The notes below the pieces were generated by a model, which saw only the letters and a list, made by a program, of their open reading frames with translations, was not told where the DNA came from and ran no database searches. A stretch of 64,000 nt of DNA from assembly GCA_013350335.1 (NCBI GenBank), contig CM023533.1:26146869-26210868 (forward strand), written 5' to 3'. This DNA is from Chimonanthus salicifolius (Eukaryota; Streptophyta; Magnoliopsida; Laurales; Calycanthaceae). Both the position numbers and the translations under genes were made by a program. Shown here one piece after another: positions 23,359-35,228 of this stretch (position 1 is its first letter; every line of letters starts with the position of its first letter).

Positions 23359-23419
23359 ACATTTCAAAAAATTTATAATAATCTGCATACATTTCAAAAA
23401 ATTTATAATAATCTGCACT
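23359..23419. repeat. 31-bp tandem duplication
   Basis: ACATTTCAAAAAATTTATAA followed by TAATCTGCA occurs twice back to back. Confidence 0.9.
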
Positions 23420-23530
23420 CTTCTATGCGTTCTTCAATAAACACTATGTCAATATACAATATAATGGCTAATCTCCCAAAATGAGAAAAGTTAATGCTTA
23501 TAGTACAAATCCACGTCCAAATATTTCATC

Positions 23531-23849
23531 TAGGCCTCAAACTCGAGTTGAGTTGGGTCAAATTTTAATAAATCCAATCTAAGTCATATAAAAAATTATT
23601 GAACCCGACTCGACTCGAATTGCTGACTCGAGTTACTCAATTTGACCCGACTCATTCTAAGTGTTGTTTTATAACTTAATGCATTTGGGTCGAGTCGTGT
23701 TGTTTTTAAATTTCTTAACCTGATCTGACCCAAATTTCATGCGGGTTTATTTTTTTCCATTTTGACCCAACTCAAGATATACAAAAACATCACTCAAACC
23801 CATTGATTTCTCGAGTCGAGTCATGTGGGTCGGAATTGTTTCACCCCTA
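23531..23849. mobile_element. hAT-like MITE (TAGG ends, CGAGTCGAGT-rich)
   Basis: The left end TAGGCCTCAAAC pairs with the right end GTTTCACCCCTA. The interior repeats CTCGAGT, CGACTCGA and GACCCGACTC words, resembling subterminal-repeat MITEs. The target duplication is not convincing. Confidence 0.45.
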
Positions 23850-24468
23850 ATTGACTATGAAAATATTTATATATAGACCATCACATACTCTTCTCACGTT
23901 CTAAATCATCTGGCACTTGCACCATATAGAAACTCGCAGCTTCACACCGAAGAATAAAATAAACTCAATTTCTTCCATAAATATATCATTATAAATTTAA
24001 AATCCTAACGAATACAAACATGTTGTTTGGTACATGATTGTGGCCCTAAATCTAATCCCACCCATCCATCCAACATGAGATGTTTGGACCTAATCTATTA
24101 CGAATTACATTTAAAAAACGAAGTACCTAAATTAATCTACTTAAAATAGTAACTAAAATATAATTGTTGCGACTCCATAGTACATAGTTTACAACTCTAC
24201 ATATCCCTGACCCAAATTTTGTTGAAATCATGTAGTATTGAACTCTTTGGATAACTGATCATATATTCACATAAGCTATTAAAGAACATTAGTTTTATAG
24301 CATTTTGATATTATTTAGGAGTTGTTTGTTAATTTTCTTGAGAAAATTATGTTTGTAAGAAAATTATCTTAAGATAAAGGGAGGATTACTAATTCACGAT
24401 AAGAATATAAGAAGACGAGCATCAAGAGACAAATGAGTTTTCCTGTCCGACAAAAGGAAGGTAGAGTT

Positions 24469-24600
24469 TTATAGTCGATCCACACACAACTCTAAAAGAC
24501 CACTTTCCATTAAATTTATTCGGTGTGTGTTGATTGAAAAGTTTACATATGTCTAAAGAATTAGTCGGATGAGACGTTTGAGCACTTTAATTGAAAAAAA
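24469..24600 (+). mobile_element. SINE fragment, second family
   Basis: Carries the 3' body shared with 25103, 31011 and 35302 (AAAGAATTAGTCGGATGAG...GAGCACTTTAATTG plus A-rich tail). The tRNA-like head is missing or decayed. Confidence 0.45.
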
Positions 24601-25102
24601 TCATTGTTGACATTTTGCATTATGAAAATAAGACTTTTATAAGAATTTTTGCACCACCCTTTTATTTGTAGAAAAATAAAGTTCCTAGTGAAGTCTGTTT
24701 TCTTCCTTTTATCCACTCTCATTCCTCATTCCACTCATTGTCTTTCTTCATCCAAGAAAATGCAAAATAAATGGTATTTTTCTTTTGTGTTCTTCTCTTT
24801 TCTTCTTAATGAAAATCTATTTTCTATTTTCTACCCCAGCAAGAGAATGGTACCACAAAATTTATTTCAATTAACAGGGTATCAAGTGTCAACGGCTTAG
24901 GCTTGAACCAGTCGAATCAACAAAACCCAGTTCTGAAATTAATGTCATTTTGTCAACTCAGCCCACCGAGCTTCCAGCTTATGACCAAATCTTTGAAAAG
25001 ATGCTGAGTCAAAATGAGGCCATGTCCAGCAATTCATAAATAAAATTTGCTACTTTTTATTACCATTCTTCTTAGGGCCACTAATTAAGTAAATAATGAT
25101 AA
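24601..25102. other. Intergenic DNA
   Basis: No gene recognised. The 83-codon open frame at 24649-24900 has no domain or splice context. Confidence 0.45.
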
Positions 25103-25262
25103 TCAGCCAAGTGATTTTTTATCTTGAGAAAGCGAGAGTTCTGAGTTCGATTCCCACTTCCTGTAAAGTTACCCAGTGTACGTAGGAAGGGAGGGTTGCA
25201 TATGACTCAAGAATTAGTTGCGTACTCTAAGAGCTCTGGGCACCTTGATCATAAAGAAAAAG
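25103..25262 (+). mobile_element. SINE, second family
   Basis: A B-box-like GAGTTCGATTCCC follows a tRNA-like head. The body has AAGAATTAGTTGCGTACTCT and GAGCTCTGGGCACCTTGATC, then an A-rich tail (AAAGAAAAAG). The body matches the SINEs at 31011 and 35302. Confidence 0.6.
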
Positions 25263-26382
25263 ACAATGGATTTATAAAAGAAGATTGAATCACCAATAAA
25301 TGAAAACACAAACGATGTTATGAGTTTATATTAACATTAATCTAATTAAAGAATGGCTTAACACCCTAACGTCGTTGGACCGACTTCATGAGTTTTGAAA
25401 TGAAGCCCATGTCCAGCTCCGCTATCAAAGGAGTCTGATTTTTACTGTCGGCCTGGCAAGGTCCAAAGCGGTCCAGATTAGAAGGCCCAAAAGGCCAGCC
25501 CAGCTTCTTAACATATGTATTATAGTTTGAAACCTTTTTTTTTTTGTGTGAGCCCTTGCCTTAAACTGGTAATCCCTATAAATTCTGAGCTATATGCATA
25601 TAGTTCTAAAACATGATTTGGTGTGCTAATCATGTTTACTATTATAAATGAGGAATTATAACATACATTAGCAACATCAGATGATCCAGTCATTGGAATC
25701 CATGAATCTTGATTTGGTATTTTGAAAAAGAACTCATATATAAATAATTTGAAATAATATATTATAGAGAAATACTTGTGTACATATAGAGGTTTAAATA
25801 TCAGTCTAAAATTAATAGAGCCAAACATCTTCGAATATCAGTTATATATCGATAATACACAACTGCAAAAATGTAAAGTATATATCGACGATATTCGATA
25901 GTCTTGAAGATATTTCAGCTTAATATCAGTTATACATGGTCGAATCGGCTGTATAGAATATATATTGGCCAAAATGTATTGTATAACCCAAAAATAATAT
26001 GCATCGGTTGATATATAGACTTTTATTTACATTTAAATTTGTCATATCGACCGAGATGTATTTTTGCTGATTGAATTTCAAAATGAATTATGTAATTGAC
26101 TCTTTAAACTAACGAATGTTTAAAAAATCTTTAAAATTGGAGCGAGTCATGTGCATGAGAGTGACTGAATAATTGCCACCTCCAATGGACCCATCTAGGC
26201 CTTATAATAATAAACCAACCAATTTCTTCAACACCATAGGGAGAACTATAATTGATAAATGAGGAATTTTCCCAAACATTAAATTTATAAAGAATAATAA
26301 CATATGAAAATAAATAATGTCAAGCAACTATTAAAGATTTTTCAGCCTAATACATACTTCGTTTGATAGTCTTCAGATCTTA
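25263..26382. other. Intergenic DNA with a decayed ATATCG-rich repeat
   Basis: No gene. Positions about 25790-26060 hold scattered ATATCGA/TCGATAT/CATCGGTTGATAT motifs starting near GAGGTTTAAATATCAG, probably a decayed relative of the hAT MITE at 477. Confidence 0.4.
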
Positions 26383-26393
26383 GACATCGTCAG

Positions 26394-27433
26394 TTTTTTT
26401 TTTTTTAAGCAGTTAAAAGATGAATATCATTAGAAGAGAAAAATACAAGAGAAGAGAATTCACCGAGAGGGCCTAAGAGATATAGACTACAAATAAGAGA
26501 TAAAAACAAAAGACAACCCAAAGAAACCAAACGCCTACCAAGTCCTAAAAAACAAGACAAGTACAAAGGTCATCTAAGGCTATCCATCTGATACATGAAA
26601 AATGCCCTGAATAACTCTATCAACTCCATTTTTTGCAAAAAAGGTCTGCAACACCATTGGCCGAGCGACTAATGTGTGAGAATGATACCTCCAAGCCCAA
26701 GGACAAAACCTTAATCTCCCCCGTCAAAGTAGTAAGCCTCCATGGAGGACGCTTCTCTCCGCTAGTCCATTTAATAGCATTGGAGGAATCACTCTCTATA
26801 ACTAATTTAACACCTTCTAATACGGTCCCTAAACTTAAAGCCGTCCGAATAGCCAAAAGTTCAGCTTCGTTGGATTCTTTGGAGCCCACAGATTCTGAGA
26901 AGATCGATCTTACGGTTCCCCAATGATCCCTAAGTACGTCTCCAATTCCCGCAGGTCCCGGTTTGCCTCTTGAGGCGCCATCAACATTAAATTTGAGTTC
27001 CCCACACGCGCAGGAGGGGACCACAAGGCCATAACTTTCTTAACTTTCAAATATGATTTCATACACCACTCCCACAACTGAAACAGGTCGCTAACTTTGA
27101 AATCTCTGAACTCCTTATTAGCATAAAGCCAAGAACAAAGTCTCCATTTTGTATTTAGAAAAAGACCATTGAAGTCCGAAGCAATTCCCTCGAAAACTCT
27201 CTGATTTCTTTCTTTCCAGATAGACCATATTACCACAGAAGGAATCGAATTCCAAACAAGTTTTTTCCTAGATCTCAACCCCGATAGAAGCCAATACTCC
27301 ATAACCCCTTCCCAAGAACCCGGATAAACCCAAGAAGTCCCCATAAGATCCAAAAAACTACTCCATAATCTCCAAGAAACCGAGCAAATGACAAGCAAAT
27401 GATTAATAGATTCTTCCTCCATCTCACAAAGTG
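26394..27433 (-). mobile_element. 5'-truncated LINE (L1-type) with RNase H domain
   Basis: Read on the minus strand, a fragment of the C-terminal zinc-binding region of a plant LINE reverse transcriptase (zf-RVT, CPLCEMEEESINHLL) opens the copy. A W-rich region (VIWSIWKERNQRVFEG) follows, then a plant-LINE RNase H domain (NVDGAS, ESNEAELLAI, IESDSSNAI, SANGVAD) ending at 26620. A frameshift near 27.01 kb separates the two reading frames, so it is dead. A poly(T) run at 26394-26406 is the poly(A) tail. An 11-bp target duplication, GACATCGTCAG (26383-26393) and GACATCGTGAG (27434-27444), brackets it, showing that the 5' truncation happened at insertion. Confidence 0.92.
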
Positions 27434-27444
27434 GACATCGTGAG

Positions 27445-28636
27445 TTTTAAACATCAACAACTTAAAATATAAGCTGCTAAATTGAAAGAATATTTGTCAA
27501 TATTCCAGCACATCAGCTAATACTTTAGTCAATAAAGTGTCATTGTCATATTATATAGCTAAAATTATTAGGTTTTCGTATATGAAGAATAAAGCATATA
27601 CTTATTTGTATTTCATATGTCAGATGATATTTAAAAATAGAATGATAACCTATTTTTTATGTTCTCACAATTAAAGTTCTTTTACATTATTCAAATGGGT
27701 ATAGTTTAATTGGTTGTCTTCCGTCACAGGAAGCGGGAGGTTGAGAGTTCGAGCCCCAATAGCGTAACCTTAGTGTGTTTTAATAGTAGGCTCACTCATA
27801 GTGGTTTTACGCGTAGGTATCTTAATAGTGTGTCTTTTGTATTGAGAGTAACTTAAACCCAAAATCTTCTACATTTCAGGTGAGTTCTTAACCATCAAAT
27901 CAACCCTCACAAGTTTAACAATTTTCATTTGAATGACATAGCTAATCAATGTCCCTTTCTTCCCATTCTATCTCAAGTTATCAAATCATCTCTACAAAAC
28001 CTACTAGAATGTAAAGCCTAGTTCTTGGATTGTTAAAAAACTACTAAACACAACTCTTTTGCAAGGGTGGAAATATCAGCATCTCCACCAAAAAAAATAT
28101 ATATATATATATTATTGTATCAGCTCATGTATTTCACTATTATGTATGATCAGTTTTATCTTTCATTAAACTCCTTAGACCTCAAACTAGAGTAATTAAG
28201 ATAAGATGAGGAGAAGTAGAAAAACAGAAAAAAATTAAACATTATAAATCAATTGAAGTACATACAGTGTCATTAAATTCCTTCCGTTCAACTCAAAAAT
28301 CAAAAGGAAAATATCAAAAATATCTTAAAATACAGTACAATATTTAAAAATATGTATCATATCATCCGATTTTTTAAATTAGTATACAAGCTGCAAAACC
28401 AGCGCAAATGCAGGCATTATCATCATCAAGATGGGGATTAACATTTGAGTTCGATGTTTCTTCTTTAGACGATGGCATAAAATCATAAACAGTGAAATAA
28501 TTGAGTAGATTGACAAGAGAAATGAAAGAGCACTTACATTTACAGTTTCAAGCTTAATTCAAATATGGTGCCTTAGACATGGATAAGAGTACAAAACATC
28601 ACACAGTGAGAAAAATTGAGATGCAAATGAATTAAT
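27445..28636. other. Intergenic DNA
   Basis: Contains a SINE (27694-27850) and otherwise AT-rich sequence. No gene recognised. Confidence 0.5.
27694..27850 (+). mobile_element. tRNA-derived SINE, first family
   Basis: GGGTATAGTTTAATTGGTTG (A-box-like) and GAGAGTTCGAGCCCC (B-box-like), followed by the family body (GTGGTTTTACGCGTAGGTAT). Same family as 4449. Confidence 0.65.
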
Positions 28637-28975
28637 TGTTGGGACTATACTTCCTGCCCAAAAGACTAGCCTCATATGTGAAGTTGTCCGTTCTCTTATA
28701 ATTCTCTATTTTTCCCTTTTCTTAATCGATGTGGGATTCGTTTGTAGCCCCAACAATCTCCACTCAAATGACGATCAAACATCGTCGCCAACATCTTGTT
28801 CGACTAAGTGATCTTGAGTCCACATGCATTGGCTTGGGGCGTAGCTCTAATACCACTTATTGGGAGTGGACTTTCAGCCAAAAGACTAGCTTGATAGGTG
28901 GAGTTGGTCAGCCTCTTATAACTCTCTATTTCTCACTTTTCTCAACCGATGTATAACTTATTTGCTGCCCCAACC
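28637..28975 (-). mobile_element. TRIM-type miniature LTR element (minus strand)
   Basis: Two ~118-bp LTRs, 28637-28755 (TGTTGGGACT to CCCCAACA) and 28858-28975, bracket a ~100-bp non-coding interior. The interior contains GCTCTAATACCA at 28844-28855, the complement of the initiator-Met-tRNA primer-binding motif TGGTATTAGAGC, which sets the orientation as minus. A purine tract on the minus strand lies at the other interior end (complement of TCTCCACTC). Confidence 0.85.
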
Positions 28976-30346
28976 GTGATAAAGTTGCATTCGAAATGGG
29001 TTCTCACACCTCCCTGGAAAAATCCATACTAAGTTTAACCTTGTCAAAACAATTGTGTAATGGTCATGGATAAAGTCTTAAAACTGTTATATCACCTATA
29101 ATTATAAAACCTTTGGTGAATTCAAGTTCAATCATTGTTGGATAGATAGGCGATTCGTAAAAAGTAGAAGAAATATGTCATATTCAGACGCAAATGTCAA
29201 CTCTAAATTAATAAGATAGATGACTTAAATGGTGATTATATGAATTGCATAAATTAGTGTGCTGGTGTATTTTAATATTTTAAAATTATATGGAGAATAA
29301 AATTTAAAAAAAAAACTCTTAATACGTAAAACTTATAACTTCTCAGTTTTACAAAACAAGAATATTTTTAGTCTCTTAAGTACATGTTTAGATCATCTAA
29401 AATGAGATTATTTTAATTTGTTATTGAACTATTTTTAAATTGTTATATTTTAATTTTAATTTTTTGAATCTATATGTGAGAAACTACAAGAAACCCAACG
29501 TAAATCTTCCATGAGTGATATTCACTACCTTTAAAATGCACTAAGTGAAATTATAAGAGTTGAAACCTGACATCTCCCACTTTTAAGTATTAAATTTTAA
29601 TTACTCAGTAGCTAATCAATACTAAGTATTTATTTTTTTATATCCTGATCAACTAAGAACTCTGAATTCTTGTGCATGTCAGACAATAAAGAATAGGACA
29701 TGTGGTGTGGGGAAATATTAAACTACTGAAAATCGATTGAAGACCCAATTTTCTGGATATGTGTATGGAATGAATCATGAACTTAGTCAAATACAATGAG
29801 AAAGAATATCACTTCATTTCCTTGAGTTCGTCATGCATGACGCAGCCATCAACTACACAGAAAAAAGAAAATGCCACAGGAGGACAGATAATGTCTCCAA
29901 AGCAATGAGTTGTGTACCTATTAGATTCAATTCTCCTTATTATATACTCTACTTTTGGAACTTGTCCACTTCTCATTGTTTCTCACCAATTTATTATGAG
30001 TACCCACTAGCTTTCGCTGTTTTGTACGTAATATTCTCACATGTCTATATATCTGTTATCAGTATTTGGTAGGGACATCTTAATTATATTTTAAAAATAA
30101 AGTTACTCTGCAGACGATGAAAATATCTCTGCAGACGTGGCACCAGGCTTGGAAAATATCTAGCTCTTCTGATTAAAAAAACTTGTATAGATTAAGATGG
30201 TTGGAAGAAAAGGATTTGATTACTTGAATAATGTATGCTTTCTCTAAGCAGAGGATATATTCTCTGGAAAAGAAGTCAAGACCGGCATAAGCTCTTTGGT
30301 TCTGTGTATCTAACACCTTTTGGTGTGGAAAGAAATTTGTAATTGA
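28976..30346. other. Intergenic DNA
   Basis: AT-rich with one minus-strand SINE at 29460-29600. No gene found; the 79-codon frame at 29833 has no supporting feature. Confidence 0.5.
29460..29600 (-). mobile_element. tRNA-derived SINE, first family (minus, diverged)
   Basis: Carries the family body in reverse complement (GTGAGAAACTACAAGAAACCCAACGT-like), then the complement of a degraded tRNA-like head. Confidence 0.5.
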
Positions 30347-30756
30347 GGCTGCTGTTTGGACGAGGTAAAGGAGGATAATGGGGTAATTCTCTATTAGCTT
30401 TGTTCGGTGATTAAAGCTGCGTTTGGATCGGGTAAGAGAGGTAACTCGGTAATCTAAAATTTATTTCAATTGAAGATGAAAATTCAAAAAATCACCTTTC
30501 TAATCACCTCTTTTTAATACCCTATTGAAGTTTTGGGTATTCAAGGGTGACTCCAAACTTAAAGGTGATACCATGTGAGGGGTGACTCATGTAAAATTAC
30601 CTTTCATCCAAACGCAGCATAAGGGAAAATTGTTAAAAATTAACTTTTTACCCCTCTCTCTTAACTTTTGAAAATCCTTTTTAAGAGAAGGGTTTTCATA
30701 TTACTTAGATAACCTTAGTAACCCTTCAAAAATTTACCCTCCATCCAAACGCAGTA
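30347..30756. mobile_element. Tourist-like MITE interrupted by a second MITE
   Basis: The outer element starts GGCTGCTGTTTGGAC and ends ATCCAAACGCAGTA, with matching G/A-rich subterminal sequence (GAGGTAAAGGAGG against CCTCCATC complement). It is split by the element at 30415-30619. The outer target duplication is not clear. Confidence 0.6.
30415..30619. mobile_element. Tourist-like (PIF/Harbinger) MITE, inner element
   Basis: Ends AGCTGCGTTTGGAT and ATCCAAACGCAGCA are inverted repeats, flanked by TAA on both sides (30412-30414 and 30620-30622), the 3-bp duplication expected for PIF/Harbinger. It is nested within the outer element. Confidence 0.75.
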
Positions 30757-32115
30757 TGAGTCTAGGGGCGTCTATTATGAACCCTCTCTTTTTTAGGGTT
30801 GGCCCTAGCTTTCGGCCAATTAGACCGTCGTCTAAGACCATCCAATGTGACCAATGGGTTGTAGGGCCTCCACTTGCACTGCTCTTAAGGCCTAGGGCCC
30901 TCACCAATGCACTGCTTTTAAGGCCCCTGAAATTTTATGGCCGGTACTACTCTCTCCCTCTAATTATCATAATGTTAAGTATTTTATTTATTTAAACACA
31001 ATTACATATATAAGGGCTGGTTTGACGGTCAAGCACATGTCTAAGATATGAGAGATTTTAGGTTCAAGTCATTCTCAATGTTAAAAGAGTTAGTATATCT
31101 AGTGTTACTCAATGTTTATGGATAGAAAAGTTTGCATGTCTCAAAGATTAGTTATGTGCTTTAAGAGATTTGAATAAATTGGTCTTAAAAAAATACAATT
31201 CTATAAAAAATTCTTTAATTTACTTTGTATAAATTATGTCAGGAGTCACTCTAAAATTTAATATATTTTTTATTCTTTTTTTCTCTATTACAGAAGAATT
31301 GACAACGGCACCCTAATATCGGTAGGGGCTTTTTGAGAAAAAAATACTTCGGAAACTATAATGAAATCTTAGGGGCTTTTTGAGAAAAATACTTCGGAAA
31401 TATAATTTTGTATCGAAATGCCTCCAAAAAATCTTAAGTACCCTGTAAAATGATATATCAATTTTCAATTTAAAAGAAATCTTTTCAAGAAAGATGTTTT
31501 GACCGAAAATGAGAATAGAAAATTACAACCTTTAACTGCAGCTTTCTTCCACGTGTCCTAAGGACATGGTCGACGTAAAGTCGTACTCGGCCTTTAGCCG
31601 TGAGGCTCGATTTTTCTTATGTTTCCAAATCTCTGTCGAGTATTCTAAATCTAACTCATGTCACTGTCGACGAGTGACACGTGACTTCATCTAAACGCCT
31701 AAACGTGATTTCGTTTTCGGATCAAGGCGATTCACGTTTTCTTCAACTTCAAAAACAGCTGAGTATTGAGAAAAGTCATTATTGAGACTGGGAGCCTCGT
31801 TTTTCTTAATTGAAGGTGTTTAATTTTTTTTTTTTTTGGAATTTGTATGTGAAAAATTGTGAGATATCTACAGTGTAATTGAAGGTGTTCAAATTTGTTA
31901 TCTATACATGATTTTATTTGACTAATCTTTCATCATGTACAACTTTTCTACACATATAGTGAATTCAAATGATAAAGAGTTAATGTATGAAAAGTAATTT
32001 AGAAAGATTTAAGGCCAATCAAATTTAAAACCTCCAAGCTTCTTAACCATCATATATCATACCAATCCTTTTTGTATTGCTGTGCATGTATAAGAAGTGC
32101 ACATCCTATGATACT
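30757..32115. other. Intergenic DNA with SINE and short duplication
   Basis: No supported gene. It includes a SINE at 31011-31194 and a ~47-bp tandem duplication at 31324-31415 (AGGGGCTTTTTGAGAAAA...TACTTCGGAAA twice). Confidence 0.5.
31011..31194 (+). mobile_element. SINE, second family, with target duplication
   Basis: The tRNA-like head has a B-box-like AGGTTCAAGTC. The body TCAAAGATTAGTTATGTGCTTT is shared with the copies at 25103 and 35302. It ends in an A-run and is bracketed by ACAATTACATATA (30998-31010) and ACAATTCTATA (31195-31205). Confidence 0.7.
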
Positions 32116-32419
32116 TGTAACGTCCGCCCTTTTTCACCGAGCGGTCCACTACTATTGGAGAAGGTATAGCAAAAAAGTCGTCCCGATCCCGTAAGGTTTG
32201 GCGCCCGTCCCACCTGATTGTATGTTCTGCCCCCTCGCGTCTAAGCTGATCTAACTGGAGGGCGGGAGGAACCCCTGATGTTAGATCAGCTCAGCCGCGA
32301 GGGGGCAGAACATACAATCAGGCGGGACGGACGCCAAACCCTACGGGATCGAGACGACTTTTTGCTATACCTTCTCCAGTAGCAATGGACCGCTCGGTGA
32401 AAAGGGGCAGGCGTTACAG
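32116..32419. repeat. 300-bp palindrome of two head-to-head LTR-end fragments
   Basis: Arms of 140 bp (32116-32255 and 32280-32419) are near-perfect reverse complements with a 24-bp spacer. Each outer end reads TGTAACG(T/C)C when entered from outside, the usual 5' end of a plant Ty3/gypsy LTR. G/C content is much higher than the surroundings. A third partial copy of the terminal motif follows (GGGTGGGCGTTACAA near 32445). Confidence 0.85.
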
Positions 32420-33119
32420 TTTTAGACTCTGATTTCAGTGAAAAAGGGTGGGCGTTACAATACTTACTTTGATTGAGACATTTGGTGCACTTTTTTTTAT
32501 TAAGAAAATTATATTTTTTAAAATAAATTTCATTATATTTGAACAATCATTGGTGAAATTATTGAGTGCAAATTATCCTAATGAGATTTGAACATTTTTT
32601 TTTTTCAAAATGAATTTGAGAGTTGATTTTTTTTTTTTGAGTTTCTACTATCAAAATCTTTGATTCTAATTTAAAATTTAAAATATTAAATTTCTTTAAG
32701 TTGTTTTCTTTTTTTTTAAGCGTGTGAGGTTTTTTTTTACAGTTACAACCCTACATGGCTACAACCTTCATCAAAGGTTACTTTTGCTATTTAATAAGTA
32801 TAGTATTTCAATAATAAAAAAATGATGTTGTCTCACCTAATAACTTTAAAATATTAATTATATGAACAATAATGATGTTAAATTTGAATCTACCATTATT
32901 GCTAAAAAAATTGAGTCTACCTTCAAAACCCAAATTTAAAAATTTAAAAATCTTGAATGAATCAATCTTCAACTAGACTCAATTGAATTTTGGATATTAC
33001 CAAATTGCAACTAAAAAGTAAATTACTAAATTAATAAATAAATCACTAAGTTCTCGATTTAATCAGTACATTTTTAATTAAATTTAAAATTAAAATTTAT
33101 ATCATTATTCAAAACTATA
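32420..33119. other. AT-rich intergenic DNA
   Basis: Poly(T)/poly(A) rich with no gene or element recognised. Confidence 0.6.
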
Positions 33120-33372
33120 CATGCTTGACTGCTTGTCAACAGCGACCGGACCCTAAACTTGACCGACGCACGCCGCATACATGTATCCAGTGTGGTCCAC
33201 CGTATCGGCGGAAACCAGCTGAGTTTAGCGGCTCGAAGAACAGGCGAAAGGCAGGAAACCAGCTGACGTGGAGATCAAGTGGGGGCATCCTATCCTCTCT
33301 CATTTTTTTTTTATATAAGCCGCTGCAGCTTTGCCTCTCTCCTCCTTCTCCTCCGCTTCCGTTCGTCTTCAG
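33120..33372 (+). promoter_or_regulatory. Promoter and first non-coding exon of an unidentified gene
   Basis: A sharp rise in G/C ends a long AT-rich stretch. A TATATAA box sits at 33312-33318 and ACCCTAAAC (telo-box-like) at about 33151. The motif CCAGCTGA occurs twice (about 33217 and 33259), the second running into CGTGG. A CT-rich leader begins about 33340 and ends at a good donor, TTCAG|GTGCG, at 33372/33373. This is the layout of many plant housekeeping genes with a 5' UTR intron. The transcript is inferred, not proven. Confidence 0.5.
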
Positions 33373-33731
33373 GTGCGTTTTTCCTCCTCTAAATTTACAT
33401 CAGATCTCTCCGTCTTCCCTTCTTCTGTAGTCCTCTCCCCTCTTTTAGTGCTCCTGCCCTAGATCTTCACGTCCTTTCCCCCTTTAGCTCCTTGTAAGGC
33501 GATTCCGATCGTGATTTCTTTAAATTGCTTTCCTTACTTCAATCTTTTACTCCTTTACTCAGTCGGAGTTTTCTCATGCTGATTATTTGTTTTTCCATAG
33601 GAAGAAGATCTTCTCTTCTTCTTGTTGATGCTTTGAAATGATCGCCAGTGAGAAATGAGATTTTCCTTTGTAAAAACCTGTACTATGCGTGATTATCTGT
33701 TTTTTTTTGTTCTTTTTATAATTTTTTTCAG

Positions 33732-33798
33732 GCGAAATATGTTCAGATCGACATTGAGAATGGTTTTCACTACTATGCACTTGAACTTTCATTTCCAG
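33732..33798 (+). other. Candidate internal exon, product unknown
   Basis: Flanked by TTTTTTTCAG and GGTAATTTT, good acceptor and donor sites, 360 bp downstream of the leader exon. One frame is open throughout (AKYVQIDIENGFHYYALELSFP); another contains an ATG. I recognise neither, and find no convincing further exon before the converging MADS gene. It could be a coding exon, a UTR exon or part of a long non-coding transcript. Confidence 0.25.
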
Positions 33799-35228
33799 GT
33801 AATTTTTTTCTCTCTTTTTGATCAACTTTTCTTGATATTTTGATATACGATATTGGAATTCTATTTGAAGGCATTTGATTATATTTCCATATTTGGTTTA
33901 TCATACGGATGGATTTTGTTTATTTACTTAATGCATTTGCTTTTCGAAATGCGCTTTTGTCTATCACTGTTCACCTTTGCTCGGTTCTACTTGTTTTCTA
34001 CCTTTAAGTGTTATAGAGAATTGCATCTTAACGTATTTTAACTGCAGTACATTACGTAAATCGAGTTAATTTGGTTTTTGAGTTTAAGTGCCTAGTGAAT
34101 ACATGTACTTATTCAATGGAATTCGCTCTGATGGTATTCGTTCATTAATTGGTTGTTGATATCTGTAGTGGTACGCTGGTCATGATTTTAAGATGAAAGA
34201 GAATAGTTGTTGGTGGTATGGAATATGGATTTTTGATATCCTCTCAGTTGTGATACCATGGTTTGGTTTACTACTCGTCCTAATCTTTTCATCCATCTTG
34301 TTTCAATCTTGGCCTTTATGTAATGCTATTCAGAGATAGCCATTTCTGAAATGGGCATTGTGGTGTGTTTTTTGCTAGCACTTTAGTTGGCATTGAAATT
34401 GTTGCTGGTTGATTTGACTCCTTGGAAAGCCAACAAGGATTATTTGTTAACTGCCTAGGGAGGCTTGTTGTTTCCATTTTGTATCTCAAGTAATTGAAAG
34501 ACATGTTTCATTGAATAGTTGAAACCTTAGGAGACTACTTTCTTGAAATGGTGAAACCTTAGGAGAGTTGATGGTAGAAATATGTGTTTTCTAAATCTCA
34601 AGAAGAAAAATTATCAATTGATTCAGTAATTTAGAAAATGGAAAAAAAGATAAGAAAATTTATTGAGTTTTATCGGGCTGAACAGATGTCTATATTGCTT
34701 GCGAGTTCTTCTAATTGGAAAGATCATACCTCAATCTCGGTTGCCTTTCATGTTTTTGGTTGTTGGGGACTTTTGTATATTTCTTTGACCATTAACCGAT
34801 AAAGCATGCATTTCCAGTTTTATTTTTGAAAGATAAAGAAAATATTTGATATTGTTTTAGACTACCTTAGTCCACAAAGAGATTTGATGACTTTGGCACT
34901 GTGATATGTGATTTCTTAGTTAGACTTGGTTGTAAGTAGTGACAACAAGTTATGAATGTTCAGTTTATTGTTTGTGGATGTTGTGATTTGTAAAATTCAG
35001 TGGATTGAAACAAAGTTGTGATTTTGATGTTTCTGTTTTGATTCCCTTTTCCCTCAAAAAAGAAACTTAACTCACAAATAGAAAGGTTTACATTTTGGAT
35101 TTTAATAATTAATGTCCTCCAAAAAAAAAGAGAAAAGACTTTCTGAGTTCATTTTTATCCATTTCAGATGATTTTTGAGTCACATAAAAAAAGCTCAGTC
35201 AATTCAAGTCTTGTGCACTGGATTTAAA
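33799..35228. other. Intron-like or intergenic DNA
   Basis: T-rich composition on the plus strand, consistent with the intron of a plus-strand transcript. No exon that I can support. Confidence 0.4.

Larger units (their letters stand above)
22770..24468. other. Intergenic DNA with a MITE and short repeats
   Basis: The 3' UTR of the small gene probably ends near 22.9 kb. The remainder holds a 31-bp tandem duplication and a hAT-like MITE, described separately; no further gene. Confidence 0.5.

Noticed and set aside
26633..26926. 97-codon plus-strand frame
   Set aside because: Antisense shadow of the LINE RNase H domain.
33125..33430. 101-codon frame over the promoter-like region
   Set aside because: It spans the TATA box and leader, so it cannot be the product of that promoter.
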